64,000 nt of DNA, taken from positions 1 through 64,000 of the forward strand of contig JASGCK010000006.1 of assembly GCA_030054145.1 (NCBI GenBank). The letters run 5' to 3'. The notes beneath the pieces were generated by a model. That model saw nothing but the letters and a program-made list of their open reading frames with translations. It was not told the DNA's origin and ran no database searches. Position numbers and translations under genes: made by a program. This document shows positions 7,985 through 16,539 of this stretch, in pieces; the first letter of the stretch is position 1, and every line of letters begins with the position of its first letter. The DNA is from Cytophagales bacterium. Lineage in GTDB: Bacteria; Pseudomonadota; Gammaproteobacteria; Burkholderiales; Burkholderiaceae_C.

Positions 7985-9421
7985 TTACACAATTGCATGG
8001 TGCGAGCCATGCGCAGGACGAATCCACTGCGGCGCGAGAGAGCCGATGAGCATTGCGGCCGCCGCTGCTATCACACCTGCCAATTGTGCTGGAAGCCACG
8101 TCCCTATTGGGCTGGCAAGGCAGATGAGCCACACGCCAATACCAGCAAGGATTGCAGCCAATGCACCTTGCGTGGTGGCGCGGCGCCAATACAAACCAAA
8201 GACGAGTGGCACGAATGCGCCCACCAGCGTGACTTGGTATGCGCCCGAGACCATTTCGTAAATCGAGGTGCCTTGCGCTTGAATGGCATAAATGAGCACG
8301 AATACGCTAAAGATGAGCACCGTGATGCGCATGGTTTTGAGTTCATGTGCATCATCCATCTTTGAATTCCACTGCCGCCAAATATTTTCAACAAAGGTCA
8401 CGCTGGGCGCGAGCAGTGTGGCCGATGCGCTGGATTTGATGGCTGAGAGCAGTGCGCCAAAAAACAGCACCTGGATCTCAAACGGCATGTGTGCCATGAT
8501 GAGTGTGGGTAGCACCTTTTGCGGATCGTCTTTTAAAAGCTGCGCCGTTTGCTCGGGCGCAATGATGAGACTGCTGACCACCAAAAACATGGGCACAAAA
8601 GCAAACAAGATATAGCAGATGCCGCCAATCAAAGGGCCGCGCGTGGCGGCATATTCGTTCTTAGCCGACATCACGCGCTGAAAAACATCTTGCTGCGGGA
8701 TGGAGCCGAGCATGATGGTGATGGCGGCTGCGATAAAAAAGATGATGTCTTTGAACGTAGGTTCTGGCCAAAATCGAAACATATCGCGGCTAGACGCAAG
8801 CGTAATGACCTTGTCTGCGCCGCCTGCTTGGTTAGCCGCAAACACGGCGATGACAGATAAGCCAACAACCAAAATAATCATTTGGATAAAGTCGGTGACT
8901 GCCACTGACCACATCCCACCAAACAGCGTATAGGCAAGGATGGATGCCACCCCAATGAGCATGCCAAGCGGTGTGCTAATTGCGCCATTGCTGAGCAAAT
9001 TGAACACCAATCCCAATGCCGTCACTTGCGCCGACACCCAGCCCAAATACGACAGCATGATGATGATGGAGCACAGCACTTCGACGCGCGTGCCAAAGCG
9101 TTCGCGGAAATAATCGCTAATCGTTAGCAAGTTGAGTTTGTAGAGCTTGGCGGCAAAAAACAGGCCGACAAAAATCAGACAAAACCCCGCGCCAAACGGG
9201 TCTTCAATCACGCCATTTAAACCGCTACCCACAAATTTGGCGGGAATGCCCAGCACGGTCTCCGAGCCAAACCATGTGGCAAAAGTTGTGGTGACGATCA
9301 TCACCAGCGGCAAATGCCGTCCAGCAACTGCGAAGTCAGCAGAGTTTTTAACGCGCCGTGCAGCAATTAAACCAATGGCAATGGTGATGAGGAGATAAGC
9401 AAAAACAAGACTGAGAAGCAT
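7985..9421 (-). CDS. Sodium:solute symporter (SSS family)
   Basis: A 478-residue inner-membrane protein made almost wholly of hydrophobic helices, about 13 by eye. The SSS-type opening (LLITIAIGLIAARRVKNSADFAVAGR), the TTFATWFGSETVLGIP segment with its conserved helix break, and ISDYFRERFG are typical of the family. It should import an organic solute with sodium. The family covers sugars, amino acids, carboxylates and vitamins, so the ligand is open. It converges on the sulfatase gene with a 14-bp gap and no evident terminator between them. Confidence 0.9.
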   Translation of the reverse strand: MLLSLVFAYLLITIAIGLIAARRVKNSADFAVAGRHLPLVMIVTTTFATWFGSETVLGIPAKFVGSGLNGVIEDPFGAGFCLIFVGLFFAAKLYKLNLLTISDYFRERFGTRVEVLCSIIIMLSYLGWVSAQVTALGLVFNLLSNGAISTPLGMLIGVASILAYTLFGGMWSVAVTDFIQMIILVVGLSVIAVFAANQAGGADKVITLASSRDMFRFWPEPTFKDIIFFIAAAITIMLGSIPQQDVFQRVMSAKNEYAATRGPLIGGICYILFAFVPMFLVVSSLIIAPEQTAQLLKDDPQKVLPTLIMAHMPFEIQVLFFGALLSAIKSSASATLLAPSVTFVENIWRQWNSKMDDAHELKTMRITVLIFSVFVLIYAIQAQGTSIYEMVSGAYQVTLVGAFVPLVFGLYWRRATTQGALAAILAGIGVWLICLASPIGTWLPAQLAGVIAAAAAMLIGSLAPQWIRPAHGSHHAIV

Positions 9422-9482
9422 GGTTGATTATTGAATATAGGAGTCCTATTGGCAGGTAAAAAAAGATACAGATGATTTCATC

Positions 9483-9713
9483 TCAGATGGGTTCAACCGT
9501 CGCTTGTTTTGATACGCGACTCAGTACCGCATCGTAGCTGGCACGATCGCCACGAGATGCACGCTCTTGTAAATAAGTTTGACTCATCAGCACAGCTGTT
9601 TTTTCGGCTAGTGCTGTAGATACAAACTGGTTAAAGCTAACACCATCAAGGGCTGCAAGTCGATAGCTGCTTTGCGAGATGGAATCTGGAATTTGTATTT
9701 CAATGTTTGTCAT
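9483..9713 (-). CDS. RHH antitoxin of a PIN-type TA pair
   Basis: A 76-residue protein with a ribbon-helix-helix N-terminus (IEIQIPDSISQSSYRLAALDGVSFNQFVSTALAEK) and a C-terminal tail (YLQERASRGDRASYDAVLSRV) typical of the small antitoxins annotated as HicB-family or RHH that accompany PIN toxins of the COG1569 type. AGGAGT sits nine bases before the ATG. Its expected toxin is the truncated PIN gene just upstream, so it may now be an orphan antitoxin. Confidence 0.75.
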   Translation of the reverse strand: MTNIEIQIPDSISQSSYRLAALDGVSFNQFVSTALAEKTAVLMSQTYLQERASRGDRASYDAVLSRVSKQATVEPI

Positions 9714-9751
9714 CGTGTGGGACTCCTAATGATTCGAGAAATTGTAGTGGG

Positions 9752-9922
9752 CTAATCGTTTTCACTCGCTAAGACTAGGGGCACTGAGACATTCATGTCG
9801 AACAATCCATTACCAATGAGCTGGAGCAACTTATAGGAACTCCCTTGCGTTGAACGCAAGCCTGCTACCAGCACATTGGTGTCAATAACGATGCCGATAG
9901 GACTGACGTGCTGTGCACTCAT
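9752..9922 (-). pseudogene. Truncated PIN-domain toxin
   Basis: This 56-residue frame reads [20 protein letters not shown] then GLRSTQGSSYKLLQLIGNG, the N-terminus of a PIN ribonuclease toxin (first catalytic Asp in IDTNVLVAGL). It breaks off after SVPLVL, where intact relatives continue into the E/D-rich catalytic core. The remaining two thirds, including the later acidic residues, are missing, so nuclease activity is not expected. Its ATG overlaps the ubiB stop codon as ATGA, so it would be translated by coupling to ubiB. It is a decayed TA remnant. Confidence 0.75.
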
Positions 9923-11325
9923 GGTTTCTTTTTTAAGAACTCATAAATCAAAATGGGTAATTCAGGCAAGATTTTTGCATAAATGGGTGCATTATTTTTA
10001 ATGCCTTCAAGTAGTGCGCCCCAGCCCATTTGCTCGTGCATCCAATCTTCTAAAAATGGTTTGGCTGTCGTCCATAAGTCTAGATCAGGATCAAGCTCGC
10101 GAGCCAACCCCTCAACATTGAGTAGCGTTTTTTGTAGCAAAACAAGCTGCGGTTGAATAGCGACATGAAAGCGCCGCGAGGTTTGAAAAAGTCGTAGTAG
10201 TACATTGCCAAGCGAGATGTCTTTCAAAGGTTTCGCAAAGTAGGGCAAGCAGCAGGTGCGAATGGCGCTTTCTAGCGCTTCAACCGATACGTTTTTATCA
10301 ACCCAGTTTGATTCGATGTGTACCTCGGCAACGCGTTTGTAGTCGCCGCGAAAGAATGCCAAAAAGTTGCGCGCCATGTAGTCTTTATCGGTTTGGGTGA
10401 GCGAGCCCACAATGCCAAAATCGTACAAAATAAATGAGCCTAAGGTCTCGGGCGCAAGACTGACGGCGATATTGCCAGGATGCAAATCTGCGTGGAAAAA
10501 GCCATGACGAAAGACTTGGCTAAAAAAGATAATGATGCCATCGGCAGCAAGTTTTTTAAGATCAATCCCCGCCTCGCGCAGTTTGCTCACTTGACTCACG
10601 GGCACACCATCGATGCGCTGCATGGTCATCACCTCGGCGCTGCAATAGTCCCAATGCATATCAGGAATGAGGACGCGCACATCGGGCCGGGCCAGCGACA
10701 TCATTTGGCGCTTGAGTTGCACCGCATTAGCGGCTTCGCGCATCAGATCAAGTTCGTCGTGTAAATAGGTATCGAATTCGGCAACGACCTCGTCGGGGCG
10801 CAGGCGTTTGCCGTCGGCATTGGCGCGTTTCACAATCCACGCGATCACTTTAAGCAGCCTCAAATCTTGTTCGATGGCGTTCAGGATATGGGGGCGCAAA
10901 ACTTTGACCGCAACAGGCGTGCGCGCCGCATCGTTTAAGGTGGCGAAGTGAACTTGTGCAATAGACGCACTGGCAATGGGTGTGCGCTCAAAGCTCGCGT
11001 AGAGTGCGGTGATGGGTTTTTTGAGCGCTCGCTCAATCGTTGCAATGGCAATCTCGCTGCTAAACGGTGGCACGCGGTCTTGTAATTTTGCCAACTCGTC
11101 GGCAATGTCGGCAGGCAGCATATCGCGCCGTGTTGAGAGCACTTGCCCAAATTTAATAAAGAGAGGGCCTAAGTTTTCAAAGGCCTCGCGTAGCCTTGTC
11201 CCGCGTGATTTTTGTGTGGCGAACTTTGCGATTAAACCAAAGCGAATGGCCGTCCAAAGAATAAACAGAGTACGGAAAAGAGCGCGAAACGGCGCTTGCA
11301 ACCAGCGCATCATTTGGCGAGCCAT
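9919..11325 (-). CDS. ubiB: UbiB, ubiquinone biosynthesis regulatory kinase-like
   Basis: An ABC1/ADCK/UbiB-family protein of 468 residues needed for aerobic ubiquinone biosynthesis, probably as an ATPase that helps extract lipophilic precursors. The diagnostic KxGQ region is present ([16 protein letters not shown]), as are the atypical kinase motifs ([17 protein letters not shown]). Typical UbiB proteins end in two membrane helices. Here the protein stops after [16 protein letters not shown] with no such hairpin, so the C-terminus looks about 50 residues short. A TA remnant abuts the stop. The start overlaps the end of ubiJ by 16 bp. Confidence 0.9.
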   Translation of the reverse strand: MARQMMRWLQAPFRALFRTLFILWTAIRFGLIAKFATQKSRGTRLREAFENLGPLFIKFGQVLSTRRDMLPADIADELAKLQDRVPPFSSEIAIATIERALKKPITALYASFERTPIASASIAQVHFATLNDAARTPVAVKVLRPHILNAIEQDLRLLKVIAWIVKRANADGKRLRPDEVVAEFDTYLHDELDLMREAANAVQLKRQMMSLARPDVRVLIPDMHWDYCSAEVMTMQRIDGVPVSQVSKLREAGIDLKKLAADGIIIFFSQVFRHGFFHADLHPGNIAVSLAPETLGSFILYDFGIVGSLTQTDKDYMARNFLAFFRGDYKRVAEVHIESNWVDKNVSVEALESAIRTCCLPYFAKPLKDISLGNVLLRLFQTSRRFHVAIQPQLVLLQKTLLNVEGLARELDPDLDLWTTAKPFLEDWMHEQMGWGALLEGIKNNAPIYAKILPELPILIYEFLKKKP

Positions 11326-11822
11326 TCCCGTAGCGAAGTGACGATGTCTTTGGCGGTTTTAACCATGTGGTGTGCGGGTACGTTACCAACGATTCGCGCC
11401 AGATCGCCCTCGATATCCCATTTCACATTTTGCGTGAGCCACTGCACTTCCGCTGCGAGTTGTATGTCGCCCTCGATACGAATTTTGGGTGAGTCGCCGC
11501 GCATTATTTTTTGCCCTAAAGCACCCAGATCGGTATCAACCACTTCGAGCTGAAGATCGACGGATGAGGGATCTTGCGCTGCCAAAGGCGCGACTGCAAG
11601 CAAGCCCACAGGCGTTGCGGTGAGATGTATATTGAATTGTTGCCAAGCAATACTCACTACTCGCCCTTGCTGACGAACCAATCGCTGCATTGCCTCGGGT
11701 TCTTGCATCAGTACATGATTCAGTAGCAGGACGATGCGGTTGTGTCCTTCTGCGACTAGCCACTCGGGTGGTTTGGGTAATTGGCTAATGAGGGACGAAA
11801 AAAAATCAGGCAGAGTATTCAT
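11310..11822 (-). CDS. ubiJ: UbiJ-like SCP2-domain accessory factor
   Basis: A 170-residue protein with an SCP2-like lipid-binding fold, positioned directly before ubiB with a 16-bp overlap. In proteobacteria UbiJ forms part of the soluble ubiquinone-biosynthesis metabolon and binds the polyprenylated intermediates. The C-terminal part ([28 protein letters not shown]) matches the usual UbiJ ending, where a short segment supports UbiK binding. Name and role rest on fold, length and neighbours. Confidence 0.8.
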   Translation of the reverse strand: MNTLPDFFSSLISQLPKPPEWLVAEGHNRIVLLLNHVLMQEPEAMQRLVRQQGRVVSIAWQQFNIHLTATPVGLLAVAPLAAQDPSSVDLQLEVVDTDLGALGQKIMRGDSPKIRIEGDIQLAAEVQWLTQNVKWDIEGDLARIVGNVPAHHMVKTAKDIVTSLREWLAK

Positions 11823-11922
11823 CTGCCTGATTATCTGTGGTTTGAAGCTCGAACCATGCGGACTGTGCTCGTCGAAGTCTGTGCGTTCGCAGGCTTGTCA
11901 ACAGAGCTCAGAGCCAGTGGGG

Positions 11923-12948
11923 TTACCCCAAAGCTTGAATGCCTGCGACTAGCCATCCGCCGCCAGAGACGGGTTTGGTGAGGTTCCACACTTCGCGGAA
12001 TGGTGCTGGAGCCAATCCAATTTCTTCGCGAATTTGTCCTGAGAATTCAACACTCGCCATGTACTGAGCGGCATGCGCGTCAGCTGGGATTTCCTCAATT
12101 CCCATGAGGTGCGCATCAATAGAGACCACTTCTGTGCGATACACCGTGCCAGCAGGCGCGGTCGCCTCACGCTCATTAATTTGAGCTTGAATCTCTTGCA
12201 TCATTTCTTCAGTCAACATACCGCGTAGCGTGGCGATATCGGCTTTATCCCACGCCGCTTGCAGATTGACGAAGTGCGCTTTGGCTCCTGCTAAAAATCC
12301 AACCGTGTCAAATCCCGCAGGAATGCCCCAAGACTGCGCTCCAGCCAAAGTGTTTGCATTGTCGAAGGCGGTTGCTGCACCAATGCCAGAGCCAATCATC
12401 GAGCCGCTTTGCGAAGGGAGCGCCTGCGGTGCTTCGTAATTCATGCGGGCGTTTTCAAACGGACGCGCCGCTGCATCGTTACCGACATTGTTAGGGTTGT
12501 AGCCATTGGCGTAAGCGGGTTGCAGCTGCGGCTGAGCTTGCTGGCTTGCTTTGTAGCGTTTGTACATATTCCAGGCCATCATCGCGGCAACAGCCATCAA
12601 AATAAGCATCAAGATATTTCCCATTGCGCCGCCTAGTACGCCGCCCAATCCCATAGCGTTAGCGAGCCACGCCAATCCAAGACCAGCGGCTAAACCGCCC
12701 AGCATGGCTCCCCAAGGTTTTTTAGGCGCTGGTGCAGCGGCAGGTGTGGGCGCAGGCGCTGCGGCAGGCTTGGCAGCTTGCGCAGGCGCGGTGCTGGGCT
12801 GAGGCGCGGCTTGTTGGCGCGTTACATTTTGCGATTGTTGCCCAACAGATTTGCCCCCGCCCATGCGGCGAGCAGCTTCTGCATCTAAGCCAGTTAAGGT
12901 GAGCGCCATTGAGAGAATTGCGACTGCAAAAGTAGACATTAATTTCAT
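11923..12948 (-). CDS. Tim44-like domain membrane protein
   Basis: A 341-residue protein with a signal peptide (MKLMSTFAVAILSMALTLTG) and an Ala/Pro-rich linker (about residues 50-85). Two adjacent hydrophobic segments follow (GGLAAGLGLAWLANAMGLGG, ILMLILMAVAAMMAWNMY), then a C-terminal Tim44-like domain (about 215-340). I chose the ATG at 12948 because GGAG lies five to six bases before it; an upstream in-frame start at 13008 would put 20 unrelated residues before the signal peptide. Bacterial Tim44-domain proteins have no settled function; membrane protein assembly has been proposed. Position between ubiJ and ubiE is common in Burkholderiales. Confidence 0.85.
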   Translation of the reverse strand: MKLMSTFAVAILSMALTLTGLDAEAARRMGGGKSVGQQSQNVTRQQAAPQPSTAPAQAAKPAAAPAPTPAAAPAPKKPWGAMLGGLAAGLGLAWLANAMGLGGVLGGAMGNILMLILMAVAAMMAWNMYKRYKASQQAQPQLQPAYANGYNPNNVGNDAAARPFENARMNYEAPQALPSQSGSMIGSGIGAATAFDNANTLAGAQSWGIPAGFDTVGFLAGAKAHFVNLQAAWDKADIATLRGMLTEEMMQEIQAQINEREATAPAGTVYRTEVVSIDAHLMGIEEIPADAHAAQYMASVEFSGQIREEIGLAPAPFREVWNLTKPVSGGGWLVAGIQALG

Positions 12949-13060
12949 AAATACTCCATTTATATAGATACAGCTTACCAACCCAAGAAGGTGGTACGTA
13001 TTTTCCACATTTCAAGCTCAATAGAACTAATAAAAACCCTCAGTACGCGGTATCGTTCAT

Positions 13061-13867
13061 TTATTGTTGTTTGATTGCAACATGGAGTGCGACCACACCC
13101 GCTGTCAGGTTATGTACGTCAACGTGGGCAAAACCGACCGATTTCATCAGTTCGCGCAAAGTCTCTTGGTCTGGATGCATTCGAATCGACTCGGCAAGGT
13201 ATTGATAAGACGCAGCATCACCCGCCACTAACGAGCCTAGCTTGGGGAGCACGTTAAACGAGTACCAGTCGTACATTTTTTGTAGCGGCGGCGCGACTTT
13301 TGAAAACTCAAGCACCAGCAGTTTGCCGCCAGGTTTGAGCACGCGGAGCATCTCTTTCAGCGCCGCGTCCTTGTGCGTCATGTTGCGCAGTCCAAACGCC
13401 ACGCTCACGATATCGAAGTACGCATCAGTAAACGGTAGCTGCTCGGCATCGCAGACGGTGGTTGGCAAAATGACGCCAGCGTTGAGCAAACGGTCGCGCC
13501 CTGTGCGTAGCATCGCCTCGTTAATGTCGGTGTGAACGACTTGCCCTTTGCCATCGGCAGTGCCAACATCTTTGGCAAACCCCAGTGCGAGGTCGCCCGT
13601 GCCCCCCGCAATGTCCAGCACGCGCATTCCCGCCTTCGCATTCGCCACCATAAAGGTGTAGCGCTTCCAAACGCGGTGTAGCCCCATCGACATCAGGTCG
13701 TTCATCACATCGTATTTGCTGGCTACTGAGTCAAAAACGCCGCGAACCTTCGAAGCCTTCTCCGATTCGGCAACCGTGTTGAAACCGAAATGCGTCTGCC
13801 CCTCAGTTTCTTTTGTTGCTTGTGCTTGTGCTTGTGTTTTTGTTTTGGTTTTAGTGACCACAACCAT
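13061..13867 (-). CDS. ubiE: UbiE, demethylmenaquinone/ubiquinone C-methyltransferase
   Basis: A SAM-dependent methyltransferase of about 268 residues that methylates the quinone ring in ubiquinone synthesis. The UbiE/COQ5 signatures are clear: [19 protein letters not shown], the SAM site [13 protein letters not shown], and [15 protein letters not shown]. The N-terminus before VFDSVA is low complexity ([15 protein letters not shown]). The start is ambiguous. The ATG at 13867 has AAAGGA too close, a GTG at 13861 fits that site better, and a TTG at 13888 is also in frame. Each of these overlaps the end of the DUF971 gene, so translation is coupled. Confidence 0.9.
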   Translation of the reverse strand: MVVVTKTKTKTQAQAQATKETEGQTHFGFNTVAESEKASKVRGVFDSVASKYDVMNDLMSMGLHRVWKRYTFMVANAKAGMRVLDIAGGTGDLALGFAKDVGTADGKGQVVHTDINEAMLRTGRDRLLNAGVILPTTVCDAEQLPFTDAYFDIVSVAFGLRNMTHKDAALKEMLRVLKPGGKLLVLEFSKVAPPLQKMYDWYSFNVLPKLGSLVAGDAASYQYLAESIRMHPDQETLRELMKSVGFAHVDVHNLTAGVVALHVAIKQQ

Positions 13868-14270
13868 GTCCTTTGTGTTGAGTTTCAAGCTTTATTTCCG
13901 CATCGCGGTTAGCGCCCGCAGCCGTCAGTTTGGCTTCATATTGCCGCCATAAGTCAGCCTCTTGCGAGCCCAAAAAATACAAATATTCCCAAGAGAAAAT
14001 CCCCGAGTGATGGCCGTCGGAGAACTCAGGCTGCACCGCGTAATTGCCCACGGGCGAGAGGCTCGTCAGTCCGACCATCCGCTTACCCGCTTGCAAGACC
14101 TCTTGTCCAGGGCCATGTCCTTGAACCTCAGCTGATGGGCTGTACACGCGCATCAGTTCAAACGGAATGCGAAACGTTTTGCCATCACTAAAGGCGATTT
14201 CTAAACAGCGCGATGCTTGATGCGCGGTGATGCGCTCGGGCGTGGGGGTGTTTTTTGTGAGACCAGCCAT
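13851..14270 (-). CDS. DUF971 domain protein
   Basis: A 139-residue protein containing the DUF971 fold (also the N-terminal domain of gamma-butyrobetaine hydroxylase), with [32 protein letters not shown] and [17 protein letters not shown] His/Cys-rich tail (HKGHGCGH) may bind metal. I placed the start at MAGLTKN (14270). The gene stands directly upstream of ubiE, a constant neighbour in Burkholderiales, and their coding regions overlap. Links to iron-sulfur protein assembly have been suggested for the family but are not shown here. Confidence 0.85.
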   Translation of the reverse strand: MAGLTKNTPTPERITAHQASRCLEIAFSDGKTFRIPFELMRVYSPSAEVQGHGPGQEVLQAGKRMVGLTSLSPVGNYAVQPEFSDGHHSGIFSWEYLYFLGSQEADLWRQYEAKLTAAGANRDAEIKLETQHKGHGCGH

Positions 14271-14281
14271 GATTAAGTTCT

Positions 14282-14620
14282 TTACAAAGAGACGCAAACG
14301 CCTTCGCCAAAAAGGATATCCCTTAAATTGCTATGCCAGTTTATTTGGTGTTTTTGAAAATCAATTTGAATACGCTCGCTATCAACACTGGTCAATAGCT
14401 TTGAACCAACAAGACTAAATGCATAAACGGGTTGCGCGTCAACGGTGACTTGGACGATTTGTTTAGCCTGATAGACAATTTGCACAGGACGCAACCGAAG
14501 ATCCTGCGCCGAACCATACTGAATGCGGCACTCCAAAGAGCGAGTCTGTAGAGATGGGGTTTGTGCGAGTGAGGACGTGCTACCAATTGCAAAAACGACC
14601 GCCATCACTTTAAACTTCAT
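14282..14620 (-). CDS. Exported hypothetical protein
   Basis: A 112-residue protein with a clear signal peptide (MKFKVMAVVFAIGSTSSLAQ) and a small periplasmic domain rich in beta strands (LECRIQYGSAQDLRLRPVQ, IQIDFQKHQINWHS). I do not recognise a family. The ATG at 14620 overlaps the end of the preceding Dabb gene by 11 bp, so the pair is probably co-translated. The DUF971 gene follows 11 bp after its stop. It may be a small outer-membrane or periplasmic accessory protein; no role can be assigned. Confidence 0.7.
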   Translation of the reverse strand: MKFKVMAVVFAIGSTSSLAQTPSLQTRSLECRIQYGSAQDLRLRPVQIVYQAKQIVQVTVDAQPVYAFSLVGSKLLTSVDSERIQIDFQKHQINWHSNLRDILFGEGVCVSL

Positions 14621-14912
14621 AGTCCACCAGCATACGGTTGACACGTGCTTCGGCAATAAAGGGCATCAGCGCTTTGTGTTCTGGGTGTGCTTGGTAGCCC
14701 GCTAGTGCTTCGCGACTTTCAAACTCGGTGTAGAGCATCACGTCGTAGCTGGCATCGGTTTTAGAAAAATCGATGCCAGTCTCCAGCTTCAGCATCCCAG
14801 GAATTTTGCCGCGCAAGCCCGCAAACATCTCTTGCATGAGCCGTGCATTGGTGGCTTTGTCATTGCCGTGAGCGTGATCTTTGAGCGTCCAAGCGACGAT
14901 GTGCTTAATCAT
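14610..14912 (-). CDS. Dabb-family stress-responsive barrel protein
   Basis: A 100-residue single-domain Dabb protein (stress-responsive alpha/beta barrel), beginning MIKHIVAWTLKDHAHGND with the typical opening strand and ending in the ARVNRMLVDYEV strand. Dabb proteins are dimeric ferredoxin-like barrels; some are monooxygenases or cyclases, many are uncharacterised. The family motif HIVxWxLKD is intact. It starts the minus-strand run of small genes that leads into the ubiquinone block. Confidence 0.85.
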   Translation of the reverse strand: MIKHIVAWTLKDHAHGNDKATNARLMQEMFAGLRGKIPGMLKLETGIDFSKTDASYDVMLYTEFESREALAGYQAHPEHKALMPFIAEARVNRMLVDYEV

Positions 14913-14948
14913 GTTATGTTCTCCAAATCCTTAACTGTAACGCCTCCT

Positions 14949-15182
14949 ATGAATCCCCCAAACGAGAATGCCCTAGCGCGAACAATTGAACGCACCGATG
15001 AGTTGGAGTTAAAAGTTAGTTTTTTAGACGACGCAATAGAAAAATTAGATCAAGCCGTCATCAAACAGCAAGGGCAAATTGATGCGTTGATTCGAGAAAT
15101 CGTCACCCTCAAACAATCCAGCACTGACGGCGGTTTGGCCGCGCCGCGCAACCTGCGCGACGATTTACCGCCGCATTTTTAA
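14949..15182 (+). CDS. slyX: SlyX-family protein
   Basis: A 77-residue coiled-coil protein, the size normal for SlyX. RTDELELKVSFLDDAIEKLDQAVIKQQGQIDALIREIV gives continuous heptads, and the C-terminus RDDLPPHF carries the PPH ending seen in many SlyX proteins. Its function is unknown; the name comes from the slyD neighbourhood of enterobacteria. I chose the ATG at 14949 over a longer frame that would run back through the divergent Dabb gene. Promoter sequence must lie in the 36-bp gap or within that gene. Confidence 0.8.
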   Translation: MNPPNENALARTIERTDELELKVSFLDDAIEKLDQAVIKQQGQIDALIREIVTLKQSSTDGGLAAPRNLRDDLPPHF

Positions 15183-15209
15183 AGCCAACTCCATTCCGTT
15201 CAAGTCACC

Positions 15210-15230
15210 GTCATTCCCGCGAAGGCGCGA
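15210..15230. repeat. Degenerate dRS3-like repeat half
   Basis: Gtcattcccg-cgaaggcgcg resembles one half of the common betaproteobacterial repeat of the attccc-N8-gggaat type, with the right arm decayed. Another degenerate copy lies in frame inside the GH31 gene (44305-44324). It sits in the slyX-fic spacer. Confidence 0.45.
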
Positions 15231-15242
15231 AGCCATAAGAAT

Positions 15243-15303
15243 GCGGTGAATAACGCCCCTATTCACCGCAAATTATGCGGTGAATAGACGGTACAATCAC
15301 CGC
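15243..15303 (+). promoter_or_regulatory. Four-half-site operator array at the fic promoter
   Basis: Half-sites begin at 15243 (gcggtgaata), 15260 (tattcaccgc), 15277 (gcggtgaata) and 15294 (caatcaccgc). The first three are exact; the fourth matches 8 of 10. Orientation alternates and the period is exactly 17 bp, so each neighbouring pair forms a palindrome with a 7-bp spacer. A -10-like TACAAT (15292-15297) lies inside the last site, and the fic ATG follows at 15307 with no ribosome binding site. That suggests a leaderless transcript shut off by a cooperative repressor, perhaps the winged-helix domain of Fic itself. Confidence 0.65.
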
Positions 15304-15306
15304 ACG

Positions 15307-16539
15307 ATGTACATCTGGCAAAACAACAACTGGACGAATTGGCGCTACGACGCGACGAGTCTTGCGCTGCCACTTGCTGCTGCGTGCAGCCAGCAAGGTC
15401 GCCTGTACGGGCGCTTAGATGATCTGGGAATGGCGCAGCGGGATATGGCGCTTTTGGATGCCATCACCAAAGACGTCATCAAAACCAGCGAGATTGAAGG
15501 CGAACAATTGCATCTGCAAACCGTGCGCTCATCGGTGGCAAGGCGCTTGGGTGTGGACATCGGCGCGCTTGCCCCCGTCGATAGACAGGTAGAGGGCATC
15601 GTCGAGATGGTGCTAGACGCAACGCGCGGCTTTGCTACGCCGCTCACCAAAGAGCGATTATTTGGCTGGCACGCCGCGCTGTTCCCCACGGGCTACAGCG
15701 GTATGTCCACGATCAGCGTCGGCAACTTTAGGGACGATGCCAAGGGACCCATGCAAGTGATCTCTGGCCCCACTTACGAGCTATCACGCAGGCGGCGCAA
15801 AGTACATTTTGAAGCGCCACCAGCCACAGTGTTAGATGCTGAGATCGCCAAATTTTTGTATTGGTTTGACGGTGATAAAAATATCACATCCGCTGCAAGC
15901 CACGCGCAGCAAGGCGCGGCGCAGGAGTACGCTTGCCAAGACCACCCGTACATTCAAGCAGGCCTAGCTCATTTGTGGTTCGTCACGCTGCACCCGTTTG
16001 ACGACGGCAACGGCCGCATCGCCCGCGCCGTAGGCGATATGGCACTCGCCAGAGCCGAAGCCTCGCCACACCGCTTTTACAGCCTATCGGCACAAATCCA
16101 GCGCGAGCGAAGCGACTACTACAGCATCCTAGAGCGCACGCAAAAAAGCGGCAACGATGCGGAGGACGGCACCGATATCACGGAATGGCTAGCGTGGTTT
16201 TTAGGCTGCCTGCACCGCGCCATACAAGGCGCACAAAGCACAGTCGATGCGGTCGTAGCCAAAGGAAAATTCTGGCAAAGCGCCGCGCACATGGGCTTGA
16301 ACGCACGTCAAGTCAAAGTGCTCAACCGCTTGTTAGACGGCTTCGAGGGCAAGCTAACCAACAGCAAATACGCGGCGATAGGCAAGTGCTCCAGCGACAC
16401 CGCGCTGCGGGATATCAATGAGTTGCTGGCGCTGGGACTTCTAATGAAGTTGGATGGTGGCGGGCGTAGTGCGGGGTATGGGGTGAATGAACACCCCAAT
16501 GGATTTACCCCAGCTTCCCAATCTGCTCAGTCAATTTAG
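15307..16539 (+). CDS. Fic-family AMP-transferase with winged-helix tail
   Basis: A 410-residue class II Fic protein. An N-terminal DUF4172-like domain contains an inhibitory helix motif T60-SEI-E64-G65. The Fic active site is HPFDDGNGR with catalytic H229. A C-terminal winged-helix region (about 340-400, [36 protein letters not shown]) could bind DNA. Fic enzymes usually transfer AMP from ATP to protein hydroxyls; the target here is unknown. The start MYIWQNNNW is the family's usual N-terminus and lies three bases after the last operator half-site. The last 35 bp overlap the convergent valS gene. Confidence 0.9.
   Translation: MYIWQNNNWTNWRYDATSLALPLAAACSQQGRLYGRLDDLGMAQRDMALLDAITKDVIKTSEIEGEQLHLQTVRSSVARRLGVDIGALAPVDRQVEGIVEMVLDATRGFATPLTKERLFGWHAALFPTGYSGMSTISVGNFRDDAKGPMQVISGPTYELSRRRRKVHFEAPPATVLDAEIAKFLYWFDGDKNITSAASHAQQGAAQEYACQDHPYIQAGLAHLWFVTLHPFDDGNGRIARAVGDMALARAEASPHRFYSLSAQIQRERSDYYSILERTQKSGNDAEDGTDITEWLAWFLGCLHRAIQGAQSTVDAVVAKGKFWQSAAHMGLNARQVKVLNRLLDGFEGKLTNSKYAAIGKCSSDTALRDINELLALGLLMKLDGGGRSAGYGVNEHPNGFTPASQSAQSI

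Noticed and set aside
11860-11915. Degenerate copy of the ctgagc repeat between ubiJ and the Tim44 gene
   Set aside because: Only gtcgaag and gagctcag fragments match; not enough to call.
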